A DNA stretch of 44,667 nucleotides from an uncultured Clostridia bacterium (GCA_944387915.1 CALXGT010000012.1:1-44667), one strand, 5' to 3'; positions 1 through 8,000 are shown, counted from the stretch's first letter. Notes: generated by a model not told the origin, from the letters alone. Numbers and translations: made by a program.

Positions 1-70
1 GTAATGAATGATCGTTCAAATTTTAACCAAAACGGATTCTGCAAACACATCTCAACCAACAAAAACAAAA

Positions 71-95
71 ACCGGTCAACAATAAGTTGACCGGT
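71..95 (-). terminator. Rho-independent terminator of the tRNA array
   Basis: A perfect 10-bp stem (71-80 with 86-95) has a 5-nt loop. Read on the minus strand it is followed by a T-rich tract at about 58-70. It lies directly after the 3' end of tRNA-Cys, the last gene of the array. Confidence 0.85.
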
Positions 96-101
96 TTTGT
101 A

Positions 102-176
102 TGGAGGCGCCACCCGGATTTGAACCGGGGAATCAGGGTGTTGCAGACCCACGCCTTACCACTTGGCTATAGCGCC
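102..176 (-). tRNA. tRNA-Cys (anticodon GCA)
   Basis: A 75-nt cloverleaf on the minus strand with a 7-bp acceptor stem, a T discriminator base (typical of Cys tRNA), an encoded CCA end at 102-104 and a normal TTC T-loop. The anticodon loop reads GCA. It is the last gene of the five-tRNA array. Confidence 0.95.
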
Positions 177-180
177 ATAC

Positions 181-256
181 TGGAGCGGGTTACGAGGCTC
201 GAACTCGCTACCTCCACCTTGGCAAGGTGGCGCTCTACCAGATGAGCTAAATCCGC
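181..256 (-). tRNA. tRNA-Gly (anticodon GCC)
   Basis: A 76-nt minus-strand cloverleaf. The 5-bp anticodon stem encloses the loop TTGCCAA, giving anticodon GCC. The CCA end is encoded. It lies 4 nt upstream of tRNA-Cys in the transcript, so both come from one precursor. Confidence 0.95.
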
Positions 257-258
257 AA

Positions 259-334
<76 letters not shown>

Positions 335-338
335 AAAA

Positions 339-415
339 TGGCGACCCGCATGGGGCTCGAACCCACGACCTCTAGCGTGACAGGCTAGCGCTCTAACCAA
401 CTGAGCTAGCGGGCC
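339..415 (-). tRNA. tRNA-Asp (anticodon GTC)
   Basis: A 77-nt minus-strand cloverleaf. The anticodon loop CTGTCAC gives GTC, the discriminator is G as expected for Asp, and CCA is encoded. The T-loop is normal. Confidence 0.95.
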
Positions 416-418
416 ATT

Positions 419-494
419 TGGTGGGGACAACAGGGCTCGAACCTGTGACCCCCTGCTTGTAAGGCAGGTGCTCTCCCAGCTGAGCTATACCCCC
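419..494 (-). tRNA. tRNA-Val (anticodon TAC)
   Basis: A 76-nt minus-strand cloverleaf. The anticodon loop CTTACAA gives TAC. The acceptor stem contains two G-T wobble pairs and CCA is encoded. It is the first gene of the array, about 45 nt downstream of a consensus promoter. Confidence 0.95.
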
Positions 495-539
495 GAAATA
501 TTCGCCTTTCGCTTTATTCACACGGAGTGAACGAGTATC

Positions 540-568
540 ATTATACACATTCAAATCCGGTTTGTCAA
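540..568 (-). promoter_or_regulatory. Consensus sigma-A promoter of the tRNA array
   Basis: On the minus strand TTGACA (563-568) and TATAAT (540-545) are separated by exactly 17 bp. Both hexamers match the consensus perfectly, as expected for a strong stable-RNA promoter. It fires towards tRNA-Val. Confidence 0.9.
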
Positions 569-601
569 TAGATTTTTCCAAAAAATTTTGATTTGTCCAG
601 C

Positions 602-630
602 TTGCTTTTCCATGGGGTTTGCGGTATACT
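602..630 (+). promoter_or_regulatory. Promoter of the SipW-like gene and phosphofructokinase
   Basis: TTGCTT (602-607), a 17-bp spacer and TATACT (625-630) preceded by GG. It lies 45 nt upstream of the start codon at 675. Confidence 0.7.
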
Positions 631-674
631 GAAAATATTGACGACAAAAGTCGGAAAACAGAAAGGAGATATGG

Positions 675-1283
675 ATGAATCAGACGAAATCGTCGCGTTT
701 TGCTGCCGTTGTTTCAATTATTAACCTGGTTTTGTTCGTGGTGGGGGTTTTTGCGGCAGTGACGTTGATCGCCGGAATGAAAAACGCTGAAAGAACGGGA
801 ACTTTTTCCGTTTTCGGCTACTCTTTATATTTGAATAAAACGGAAGCTATGGCGCCAACCTATGAAAAAAACGAAGTTCTTTTTATTAAGGAAAAAGAAC
901 TGGTAAATTGTAAGCTGGGCGATGATATCGCCTTTTATTACCAGTCCGATGACGAAGAGTACATTGGGATCCGGACCTTACTTTTGGTGGATGGCACCGA
1001 ACTGATCCTCACAGACGGGCAGGAAGAGGAATTAGTGCTAAACGCTGACGATATCCGGGTTATTGGTACAGTATCCGGCCACAGCGCTCTTTTAGGCAAA
1101 ATGGTTATGTTTTTACAAACCGACGACGGAAAAGTGATGTTTCTATGGTGGTGCGTGGGCATTGTCTGTTTCTTAAGCGGCGTCACCCTGTTGGCTCATG
1201 TCCTTTCTTCCGTCAAGCGTCGGAATCAAACCGGAAAAACCGATTACCACACGGTAGATATCGACTGGGAAAGCGAATTTTAA
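675..1283 (+). CDS. SipW-like signal peptidase homologue lacking catalytic residues
   Basis: A 202-residue membrane protein with one N-terminal membrane segment (about 12-33) and one C-terminal segment (about 155-176). The extracytoplasmic part resembles the SipW/archaeal-type signal peptidase I (S26B) fold. It has a box EAMAPT at 57-62 where active enzymes have SMxPT, then a GDDIAFY strand (82-88) and a late segment resembling the GxVxGxxPLLGK region. The catalytic Ser position is Ala58, and the catalytic His position (normally THR) reads GIR with Ile99, so both catalytic residues are missing. The start is fixed by AGGAG at 664-668; an out-of-frame ATG at 671 is ignored. It is 47 nt upstream of the phosphofructokinase and probably co-transcribed. 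I infer a pseudoenzyme with a scaffold or anchoring role. Family assignment is fairly sure, function is not. Confidence 0.75.
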   Translation: MNQTKSSRFAAVVSIINLVLFVVGVFAAVTLIAGMKNAERTGTFSVFGYSLYLNKTEAMAPTYEKNEVLFIKEKELVNCKLGDDIAFYYQSDDEEYIGIRTLLLVDGTELILTDGQEEELVLNADDIRVIGTVSGHSALLGKMVMFLQTDDGKVMFLWWCVGIVCFLSGVTLLAHVLSSVKRRNQTGKTDYHTVDIDWESEF

Positions 1284-1330
1284 CGGAACTCACAAGCTCG
1301 TTTTGATCCGTTTTTAAAGGAGAGGTTTTT

Positions 1331-2539
1331 ATGAAAACCCTGATGGTCGCCCAATCCGGTGGCCCCACTGCCGCCATCAATGCCACCTTGGCGGGGGTGA
1401 TTGATGCTGCGCAAAAATCCCCTCTGATCGACCGAATTTACGGTAGCCGCCATGGCATCGAAGGCGTTCTCCACGAAATGTTTGTGGATTTGACCCACTT
1501 TTCCGAAACGGAAAAACTAAAGGCGACGCCGGCGATGGCTTTGGGGTCATGCCGATTTAAGCTCCCTTCGGAGTGGGACAATTCCGTATATCAGCGCATC
1601 GCCGATGTGTTTTCCCGATACAATGTAGGTTTTTTTGTTTACATCGGCGGAAACGACAGTATGGATACCGTCAAAAAGCTAGCCGCTTTCTTTCAGGGGA
1701 AGGATGACGCGCCGATTATTGTGGGCGCCCCTAAAACCATTGACAATGATCTGCCCGGCGTGGATCACACTCCCGGTTTCGGAAGCGCCGCCCGCTATTT
1801 AACCCTCACTATGGAAGAATTATGCAGGGATCTTTCCATTTATGCCGTAAAATCAGTAACCATTGTGGAAATTATGGGCAGGGATGCCGGGTGGCTCACT
1901 TTGGCCGCCGGCCTTCCCCGATTTTTGGGAGGCGCAAAACCAGACATTATTGCTCTTCCCGAAGTGCCCTTCGATCCCGAAGAGATGCTGCGCACTATCC
2001 GCCGCCTTCACCAAACGCAAAACGGGCTGGTGATCGCGGTCAGCGAAGGTATTAAAGACAAAGACGGCAATTATATCGGCGCTTCGGCGCAAAGCGGCGC
2101 TATGGACCAGTTTGGTCACAGCTACCTGGCCGGCGCGGGAAAATATCTGGAACATCTGGTAAAGGATCGCATTGGATGTAAGGTTCGTTCCATTGAGATT
2201 AGCTTGATGCAGCGTTGTTCCGGACTTCTCGCCTCCGCCACCGATCTAAACGAAAGCTTTGCGCTGGGAAGCTTTGCCGTGTCCCTCGCTTGCCAAGGGG
2301 AACAAGGAAAGATGGCGGGCATTCGTCGTTTACAAAACCACCCTTACCGGACGGAGCTATTTCCGCTCGACGTCAAAGACTGCGCAAACCAAACCCGTTA
2401 TGTCCCCGAGCGCTGGTGGGACTTGGATTCCCCGTCCGTCCGCCGGGAAATTTGTGATTACCTTCTCCCCTTAATCGCCGGGGAAGCGCCTCGCTTTTAT
2501 CGGGAAAACGGTCTTCCCGATTATGTGATATTCGATTAA
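1331..2539 (+). CDS. pfp: Diphosphate-dependent 6-phosphofructokinase
   Basis: This 402-residue enzyme phosphorylates fructose 6-phosphate to fructose 1,6-bisphosphate in cytosolic glycolysis. The PfkA fold is evident from an N-terminal QSGGPTAAIN loop (8-17), the GGNDS motif (106-110), PKTIDND (134-140, catalytic Asp138) and MGRDAGW (182-188). The donor-selectivity positions are Asp109 (Gly104 in E. coli ATP-PFK) and Lys135 (Gly124 there). By the established rule for this family, this pair marks pyrophosphate rather than ATP as phosphoryl donor. PPi-PFK is reversible and common in anaerobic Clostridia. A strong ribosome site (AAAGGAGAGG) precedes ATG 1331, and two terminators follow. Confidence 0.9.
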   Translation: MKTLMVAQSGGPTAAINATLAGVIDAAQKSPLIDRIYGSRHGIEGVLHEMFVDLTHFSETEKLKATPAMALGSCRFKLPSEWDNSVYQRIADVFSRYNVGFFVYIGGNDSMDTVKKLAAFFQGKDDAPIIVGAPKTIDNDLPGVDHTPGFGSAARYLTLTMEELCRDLSIYAVKSVTIVEIMGRDAGWLTLAAGLPRFLGGAKPDIIALPEVPFDPEEMLRTIRRLHQTQNGLVIAVSEGIKDKDGNYIGASAQSGAMDQFGHSYLAGAGKYLEHLVKDRIGCKVRSIEISLMQRCSGLLASATDLNESFALGSFAVSLACQGEQGKMAGIRRLQNHPYRTELFPLDVKDCANQTRYVPERWWDLDSPSVRREICDYLLPLIAGEAPRFYRENGLPDYVIFD

Positions 2540-2542
2540 ATG

Positions 2543-2577
2543 GTACCCTTCGTAAAAGCGAAGGGTACTTGTTTTTT
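2543..2577 (+). terminator. Terminator after phosphofructokinase
   Basis: A 10-bp perfect stem (2543-2552 with 2559-2568), a 6-nt loop, then ttgtttttt. Confidence 0.85.
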
Positions 2578-2584
2578 CGCAAAT

Positions 2585-2620
2585 AAAAAAGCTGTGCCGC
2601 TTTTGCGGCACAGCTTTTTT
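2585..2620. terminator. Bidirectional terminator between convergent genes
   Basis: A perfect 10-bp GC-rich stem (2591-2600 with 2605-2614) and a 4-nt loop, flanked by six A on the left and six T on the right. It can terminate the minus-strand sugar isomerase transcript and act as backup for the phosphofructokinase. Confidence 0.9.
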
Positions 2621-2634
2621 ATTTTGGGCAGAAA

Positions 2635-3486
2635 TTACTCTACCAAACCCGTCTCTTTCATATTGTAGTAAGCGGCGGTCACAGTCGCCAGAGGATCCAG
2701 GTTATACATAAAGTCCTGCTCGATAATGGCGTAATCGATACCCATATCCAGCGCCTGCTGCAAGCAGCCCTTCAGATCCAGTTTACCGGTGCCGGGGGTG
2801 GTAAACCGAGGCATTACGATGGTACGAACGTCTCTTTCCTGCTCCACGCCGCCATCCGTGAAGTCCTTGATGTGAACGGCGCAAAGACGATCGCCCAACT
2901 GTTTCATAACCTGAATCGGATTGAAACCGGCATAGGTCGCCCAGCCACAATCCAGCTCAAACTTCAGATCGTCGGTGTTAGCCGCCATCAGGTAATAGAA
3001 AGGCACGCCCTTATAGCAGGTAAGAAATTCCTCGTCGTGATTATGGAAGCAGGTCACGATGCCCTCTTTTTTCAAAGCGGCAGCTACCGTTTCCATCAAT
3101 TCCACGTTCTTCATCGCCTCGTCGTAGGTGAGCTGGTTTTCGTAGCGGCCAAAGCGGTATTGAGCCACTTCGCTCACCATAAAGGTGGTGCGGGTCAGGC
3201 CGTACGCCAGCGTTTTCTCCGCGATATTTTTGATGAGGGTATCGGTATCCACCGAAGGATTGGCAAACGCGATGGTGGAAAGGGGCTCAAGCCCTAAATC
3301 TCTCAGCTTTTTCACCGCTTCTTTCAGTTCATCCAAAGAAGCGCCCATCATATTTCTCGCCGCCATATCGGGGACTTCAAAGCCCTTATAGCCGATATCC
3401 GCAAACTTTTTCAACAGATCAAACGGATCTTCAATATCTCTCGGAATAAAACCGGTGCCGATCATTGCCGCTTTTAACTTTGCCAT
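2635..3486 (-). CDS. Sugar phosphate isomerase/epimerase (xylose isomerase-like TIM barrel)
   Basis: A 283-residue cytosolic protein of the AP-endonuclease-2-like TIM-barrel family. Likely metal and substrate residues are visible: His148 and His150 in FHNHDEEF, Glu177 and Asp179 in FELDCGWA, His205 in VHIKDF and Glu256 in IIEQDF. These enzymes isomerise or epimerise sugars, keto-inositols or 3-keto-glycosides. Pairing with the Gfo/Idh/MocA dehydrogenase at 5392-6588 is typical of such pathways; the substrate cannot be named. The start is supported by AAAGGAGAG 5' of the ATG. It is last in the minus-strand run and ends at a bidirectional terminator. Its leader resembles that of the truncated gene at 4716. 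Confidence 0.82.
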   Translation of the reverse strand: MAKLKAAMIGTGFIPRDIEDPFDLLKKFADIGYKGFEVPDMAARNMMGASLDELKEAVKKLRDLGLEPLSTIAFANPSVDTDTLIKNIAEKTLAYGLTRTTFMVSEVAQYRFGRYENQLTYDEAMKNVELMETVAAALKKEGIVTCFHNHDEEFLTCYKGVPFYYLMAANTDDLKFELDCGWATYAGFNPIQVMKQLGDRLCAVHIKDFTDGGVEQERDVRTIVMPRFTTPGTGKLDLKGCLQQALDMGIDYAIIEQDFMYNLDPLATVTAAYYNMKETGLVE

Positions 3487-3490
3487 AAAA

Positions 3491-3532
3491 ATCTCTCCTT
3501 TTTGCTTGATTTCTGTTTAACAACAGATGATG
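3491..3532 (-). repeat. Leader sequence shared with 5291-5330
   Basis: The roughly 42 bp 5' of the isomerase start match 5291-5330 with about eight mismatches, including the Shine-Dalgarno block and a following TTGATTTCTG segment. The similarity reaches beyond the ribosome site, so it is not explained by that site alone. Confidence 0.5.
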
Positions 3533-3559
3533 TGATTCCACTAAATATTACCTTTACCG

Positions 3560-4672
3560 CTAATTATTTTCGTATATTTCCTGCACCATCCGGATATCGT
3601 TTTCCTGCGGGGTATCGATCCCTCTGGCGCCTAAAATTTCACCCGGATCCAGCATAATAGAATCCAGCGTATACCTTGTACAATCGCAGGGACCCCCAGG
3701 CTCCGTATGGTTTAACCCCATATTATGACCCATCTCATGGCAGGCTACTGATTTCCAATAAGAGGTTTCCGAAGTTTCGTGGTAGTAAGTGTTGAATTGT
3801 ATAATAGCGCTTTCCAAACGGTTTCCTCCGGGCCTAGTTGTTTTAAGCCATATTCCGCTCCATCCATTCGCACCGAAATCGCCCAATTTTGTCGTTACTT
3901 TGGCCGAAGAAGAGGAATAGGTCCTTTGGATGCTGATTTGATCGGTAACGCCGTTCCAGTTGTTAAAGCCGGTGGCTATCGCGCTTTCAAAACTGGCTGG
4001 CGCAGCGGAAATCGCGTCGCAGAAATGGTAAGTAATGGCTGTTCCGTTATCCCAAGTGCAGCCATTTTCTTCCCAGTGGTTGTCAAACAGCGTTTCGCCG
4101 GTACAAAGAGCCATCGTAGAAGACGGCTCTGCTTCGGGAGTTACCCCTAAGAGCTTCCGGCCGTCTTCTTCACCAAAGGGAAGGATGGTTTTTTCGTCTC
4201 CGTCCCGCACGATTTTTCCAATTCCCTGGTTCCCGGCGGCAATCCCCCGAACCCCTTCTTCGTCAGGTTCGGTTAAATAAAGGATATATTCGTCCCCGAT
4301 TTCCATTAAGGGGGCGCCATAAATCGGATAAATAATATAATCCCCGTCTACACCTCCGGTTTGTGAGACTTCTACTGTTTCGAAGACCTCCCCAGAAATC
4401 GTTTCGGTAATTTCTACGGTAGAAATAGTAAAGACCACGGATTGAATGCGGTTTACCCTTTGGGACGTCACAATGCCTTCGACGATCAAATCCGATTCCG
4501 CCGCCATTTCTTCGATGGATTCATATTGCATTTCCCAACTGGCGTAGCTGTACTGTTTGGGCGCTTCCTCTTGATAGAAAGGGGCGCCTGGGATGAAAAA
4601 GAGTGCTGCGGCAATCAGCCCAAGCAGAAGGATTCCTGTAAAGCCGATGGCAAGCCACTTTTTCCTTGTCAT
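3560..4672 (-). CDS. Secreted or membrane-anchored matrixin-like metallopeptidase
   Basis: A 370-residue protein. Residues 7-27 form a signal peptide or membrane anchor. Residues about 45-178 are a beta-rich N-terminal domain of unknown function (OB-like pattern, SDLIVEGIVTS). Residues about 190-370 are a metzincin catalytic domain with HEMGHNMGLNH at 312-322: zinc ligands His312, His316 and His322 and catalytic Glu313. A Met-turn candidate is SIM (338-340), 18 residues on. This HExxHxxGxxH plus Met-turn pattern is that of M10-type (matrixin-like) peptidases, which cleave proteins outside the cell. Ribosome site AAAGGAG is at about 4683-4689. It lies between two sugar-catabolism genes with no obvious functional link. 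Its N-terminal half is duplicated just upstream. Confidence 0.85.
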   Translation of the reverse strand: MTRKKWLAIGFTGILLLGLIAAALFFIPGAPFYQEEAPKQYSYASWEMQYESIEEMAAESDLIVEGIVTSQRVNRIQSVVFTISTVEITETISGEVFETVEVSQTGGVDGDYIIYPIYGAPLMEIGDEYILYLTEPDEEGVRGIAAGNQGIGKIVRDGDEKTILPFGEEDGRKLLGVTPEAEPSSTMALCTGETLFDNHWEENGCTWDNGTAITYHFCDAISAAPASFESAIATGFNNWNGVTDQISIQRTYSSSSAKVTTKLGDFGANGWSGIWLKTTRPGGNRLESAIIQFNTYYHETSETSYWKSVACHEMGHNMGLNHTEPGGPCDCTRYTLDSIMLDPGEILGARGIDTPQENDIRMVQEIYENN

Positions 4673-4694
4673 TTTTCATCTCTCCTTTTTACTT
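4128..4694. repeat. Direct repeat, copy 1 (567 bp)
   Basis: It covers the N-terminal half of the metallopeptidase plus its ribosome site and a few leader bases. It matches 4741-5307 without gaps at an offset of 613 bp; the encoded proteins differ at only about eight positions over residues 1-181. Confidence 0.9.
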
Positions 4695-4715
4695 TGTTTT
4701 GGTTTATGAATGGTT

Positions 4716-5285
4716 TTACGGGGTTTTTAACGACGATCCTTCTGCTTCGGGGGTGACCCCTAAGAGCTTCCGGCCGTCTTCTTCGCCAAAGGGAAGGATG
4801 GTTTTTTCGTCTCCGTCCCGCACGATTTTTCCAATTCCCTGGTTCCCGGCGGCAATCCCCCGAACCCCTTCTTCGTCAGGGTCGGTTAAATAAAGGATAT
4901 ATTCGTCCCCGATTTCCATTAAGGGGGCGCCATAAATCGGATAATCAATATAATCCCCGTCTACACCTCCGGTTTGTGAGACTTCTACTGTTTCGAAGAC
5001 TTCCCCAGAAATCGTTTCGGTAATTTCTACGGTAGAAATGGTAAAGACCGCGGATTGAATGCGGTTTACCCTTTGGGACGTCACAATGCCTTCGACAATC
5101 AAATCCGATTCCGCCGCCATTTCTTCGATGGATTCATATTGCATTTCCCAACTGGCGTAGCTGTACTGTTTGGGCGCTTCCTCTTGATAGAAAGGGGCGC
5201 CTGGGATGAAAAAGAGGAATACGGTAATCAGCCCAAGCAGAAGGATTCCTGTAAAGCCGATGGCAAGCCACTTTTTCCTTGTCAT
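4716..5285 (-). pseudogene. Truncated tandem copy of the metallopeptidase N-terminal half
   Basis: This 189-residue reading frame is nearly identical to residues 1-181 of the downstream metallopeptidase: same anchor, same beta-rich domain, differences such as TVF for AAA at 21-23 and Asp for Ile at 114. It then runs into SSLKTP and stops. The whole catalytic domain with the HExxH motif is absent. The frame is intact, the ribosome site (AAAAAGGAGAG) is conserved, and most differences look tolerable. It may therefore be expressed as a stand-alone membrane-anchored domain, for example a decoy or regulator of the protease, rather than being dead. It probably arose by tandem duplication followed by deletion of the 3' half. 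Confidence 0.7.
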
Positions 5286-5307
5286 TTTTCATCTCTCCTT
5301 TTTACTT
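4741..5307. repeat. Direct repeat, copy 2 (567 bp)
   Basis: Second copy of the repeat at 4128-4694. The two copies are separated by 46 bp of unrelated sequence (4695-4740), which supplies the last codons of the truncated gene. Confidence 0.9.
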
Positions 5308-5391
5308 GATTTCTGCTTAGCAGTAGAGGATACGCCGCGCCGTCGGAATGTATGTGCGGGTTTTATAAACGTCTGGTGACAGCTTTTTCCC

Positions 5392-6588
5392 TTAGTCGTC
5401 CAAAACCGCTTCCGCCGCCCCGCCGATAAAGCCGGGTCTTAACGCCTTGGGTTTTTCGGGATGGGTGGTCATCTCGTAGTACTTGCCCGTTTCCGAAGCC
5501 GTCTTGACGCCATGGATGATCTCGATGGTATGTAACGCCATCTCCGCCGAGCAGCGCTGAGGACGATTGTTGGTAATGGCCCAGGCCATATCGGCAACAC
5601 CGATACCTCTGCGGCTCTTTTGCCAGTTGAGACGGAAAGCGTCCAGCTTGCTCAGATCCACGCCGCGCTCTACTTCCTCACCGCTGTAGCCGTGGGTCAA
5701 AGGCATGGTGACGCACTCTTTTCCGCCGTTGCGAATGAGTTTTACCGGGCCCGCATAGTAGTTAGGGTCGGGACAGATCAGGACACCGTCGGTGCCGTAA
5801 ACCGTCATTCCCGGAATTTCCGGCGTAACAAATCCGGAGTCACAAGCGGTAAGGGTACCCAAAACGCCGCAATCAAATTCCAACGCCGCTTGGATAAAGT
5901 TGGGGGAGTTAAGCTTCAAAACTTCTTTATATTGAGGATTTTTGGGATGGGAGAAGATCTTTTCCCGGCTCTGAGAGAAACCGCTGACCCGTTTTACCGC
6001 GCCAAACAGATTCTGCATCGCCTGGATATAGTAGCCGCCCATGTCGAAGGGGATGGTTCCGCCCTCGCCCACGATAAAGGGCATGGGATCCATGGCCACC
6101 GGGAACGCCGGCTGATAACCGCGGATAATAGTGGCGTTTACCGCCAAAGGTGTTCCCACATACCCATCGTCAATAAGTTTCCGGCAGGTCTGGTAACCGG
6201 CGCCTAAAAATGTATCCGGCGCGCAGCCGAAGCGGAGATTTTTAGACTTTGCCAAATCGTAAAGCTCCTTCGCTTCCTCAAAGGTCACCGCCATCATTTT
6301 TTCACTTTGCACATGTTTTCCCGCTTCCAAAGCCGCTTTGGTTACAGCGTAATGACTTTTGGGATAGGTGGTGTTGACGACGATCTGGATATCGGGATCG
6401 GCAAAGATCTCCTCGTTGGTCATCTGTTTGATGCCAAACTCTTCCGCCCGGGATTTACTCCGCTCTTCGATGATATCTGAGCAGCCGATCACATTCAAAA
6501 TATCAAACCGATGAACCATATTGTCCAAATAGGTATAGCTGATAGCGCCGGAACCGATGAGGCCAACGCCGATGGGTTTGATTGACAT
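5392..6588 (-). CDS. Gfo/Idh/MocA family NAD(P)-dependent sugar oxidoreductase
   Basis: A 398-residue cytosolic dehydrogenase. The N-terminal Rossmann fold starts with GVGLIGSGAIS near residue 7, followed by the family-typical HVQSEKMMA segment (the usual EKP lysine region). The C-terminal alpha/beta domain carries the substrate site. Members oxidise or reduce sugars, inositols or their phosphates. I chose ATG 6588, which follows AAAGGAGGAATTTTT. A longer in-frame start at 6654 would add 22 residues without homology to the fold and would bury the ribosome site. The gene diverges from the AraC regulator at 6836, which probably controls it. It is the first gene of a minus-strand run that ends with the isomerase at 2635. 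Confidence 0.87.
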   Translation of the reverse strand: MSIKPIGVGLIGSGAISYTYLDNMVHRFDILNVIGCSDIIEERSKSRAEEFGIKQMTNEEIFADPDIQIVVNTTYPKSHYAVTKAALEAGKHVQSEKMMAVTFEEAKELYDLAKSKNLRFGCAPDTFLGAGYQTCRKLIDDGYVGTPLAVNATIIRGYQPAFPVAMDPMPFIVGEGGTIPFDMGGYYIQAMQNLFGAVKRVSGFSQSREKIFSHPKNPQYKEVLKLNSPNFIQAALEFDCGVLGTLTACDSGFVTPEIPGMTVYGTDGVLICPDPNYYAGPVKLIRNGGKECVTMPLTHGYSGEEVERGVDLSKLDAFRLNWQKSRRGIGVADMAWAITNNRPQRCSAEMALHTIEIIHGVKTASETGKYYEMTTHPEKPKALRPGFIGGAAEAVLDD

Positions 6589-6640
6589 AAAAATTCCTCC
6601 TTTGCAGTGTTCCGTTTTTTTACTGTTGATTAAGACACAT

Positions 6641-6671
6641 ATAGTCTGATACAAACAGGTCCCATTGTCAA
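6641..6671 (-). promoter_or_regulatory. Possible activator-dependent promoter of the oxidoreductase
   Basis: A perfect TTGACA (6666-6671) on the minus strand, but no good -10 at 17 bp; the nearest candidate is GACTAT (6641-6646) at 19 bp. A strong -35 with a poor -10 fits a promoter needing an AraC-type activator. Confidence 0.35.
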
Positions 6672-6760
6672 TAGCTAACGGCCAAGTTTAGTATTTATGT
6701 AAAAAAACGAAGCTTTCAATATATTCAAAATTACAGAGTTGGTTTTCCGCTCTAAAAAAG

Positions 6761-6789
6761 TTGACTAAAAAATAAAAGTGTTGTAGAAT
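6761..6789 (+). promoter_or_regulatory. Promoter of the AraC regulator
   Basis: TTGACT (6761-6766), a 17-bp spacer and TAGAAT (6784-6789), 46 nt before the start codon. Confidence 0.65.
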
Positions 6790-6835
6790 TAAAATATATA
6801 AGTTATCAATATCTTTTAAAGGTAAGGAAAAGAAA

Positions 6836-7816
6836 TTGTGGACAAAACTTTTTTATTCCGATTATCGAGTGCCTTCCGCGCCCAATGAGAGACCAAATTT
6901 TTCCCTTTCTATAGAGCAGATCACAGGCTGTGAGCCTCCTACCATCTGCAAGGATGTCACCGTCTTGATTCTCTTATCCGGAACGCTTCAGATCTATGCC
7001 AATCATCGCTGCTATGAATTGGAAGAAGACGGCATTTTTATGCTGAACCCACGCCAGGCTTATGCTGTGCAGACTCTGACAGGGGAAGCGCTTGTTTTAG
7101 TGATCCAAGGCGACCGGGACAATCAATTCGGAGGACAAATCGATTACTATTTTGGCAATGCCTTTTTTTACGATCTTCCTTTTTCAGAGGAGGAGAAGCT
7201 GTACCGTTTCGCCGTTGTGCGATACTATGCGGCGTCTATTTGCGACAGGGTGTTTTACGCGGAGGAACGCGCCGATCTTTTTGACGCCTATGGTGTCGCA
7301 ATCTGCCTTCAGGCTTATCTTATCAAGTATTTTGCCAAGATCCACAAAATGCCCCGCATCGATCCTACCATTATTTCTCCCTATATACAGGAAACCATTT
7401 CCTATACGTCCAAAAACTTCCTGCTGCCCCTTTCTCTGGATGAGGTATCCAAGCGGGTTGGAAAAAATCGATCCTATTTTTCCAACGCTTTTAAAAAACA
7501 GACCGGCATAGGCTGGTATGATTACCTGACCTTTCTGCGGCTTCAAAAAGCGGTTTCCCTGCTGAACGAGACCAGCGATACCCTGGCCGATGTAGCGCTT
7601 TCGTCAGGGTTTTGTGATAACAAAGCTTTTTTTACCGCCTTTAAGCGCTTTTATTCTATCTCCCCTAAAGAATATCGAAATATTAACCATAAAAGTGCGG
7701 CTTTTCACCCTGTGTTACATAACGACTATCTATGGAAAGCCACCCTAAATCAAAAAATAATTCAGTACAAAGAAAATCCAAATATTTGGAATAAAAATCC
7801 ACCCTTCCCGTTGTAA
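6836..7816 (+). CDS. AraC family transcriptional regulator
   Basis: A 326-residue cytosolic regulator. The N-terminal part (about 35-95) has the cupin sugar-binding pattern (VLILLSGTLQIYANHRCYEL, DGIFMLNP). The C-terminal part (about 180-285) contains the two helix-turn-helix motifs of AraC: LSLDEVSKRVGKNRSYFSNAFK, and DVALSSGFCDNKAFFTAFKRF followed by the SPKEYR end. The start codon is TTG at 6836, preceded by GGTAAGGAAAAG; no ATG lies nearby in frame. Its position between a divergent sugar dehydrogenase and two sugar-binding lipoproteins suggests it senses the sugar and controls both sides. Confidence 0.88.
   Translation: MWTKLFYSDYRVPSAPNERPNFSLSIEQITGCEPPTICKDVTVLILLSGTLQIYANHRCYELEEDGIFMLNPRQAYAVQTLTGEALVLVIQGDRDNQFGGQIDYYFGNAFFYDLPFSEEEKLYRFAVVRYYAASICDRVFYAEERADLFDAYGVAICLQAYLIKYFAKIHKMPRIDPTIISPYIQETISYTSKNFLLPLSLDEVSKRVGKNRSYFSNAFKKQTGIGWYDYLTFLRLQKAVSLLNETSDTLADVALSSGFCDNKAFFTAFKRFYSISPKEYRNINHKSAAFHPVLHNDYLWKATLNQKIIQYKENPNIWNKNPPFPL
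7777..7790. promoter_or_regulatory. 14-bp perfect palindrome, candidate operator
   Basis: TCCAAATATTTGGA is a perfect palindrome inside the last codons of the AraC gene. Single TTTGGA half-sites recur at 7864-7869 and 7926-7931, with the inverse TCCAAA at 8056-8061. The cluster lies between the regulator and the first binding lipoprotein. Confidence 0.4.
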
Positions 7817-8000
7817 AAAACGGCAATTTCCTGCGGCAGATTTCATGGGAAATGACAAATAAGTTTGGATTTATTGTACCTTACACAAAATATTTAAATT
7901 ATTTGTAAAAAAATAGACGAAAATTTTTGGAATGACAAAGAAATTGAATTTGGGTTTAATGGAGTAAATCACAAAAATATATCATAAAATGTTAAACTTT

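Noticed and set aside
1284..1330. AACGGA...TCCGTT with following T-run as a terminator
   Set aside because: The stem is only 6 bp with a 19-nt loop, too weak to separate the SipW-like gene from the phosphofructokinase.
6589..6654. 22-residue N-terminal extension of the oxidoreductase
   Set aside because: The extension includes the AAAGGAGG ribosome site of the internal ATG; the Rossmann fold begins right after ATG 6588.
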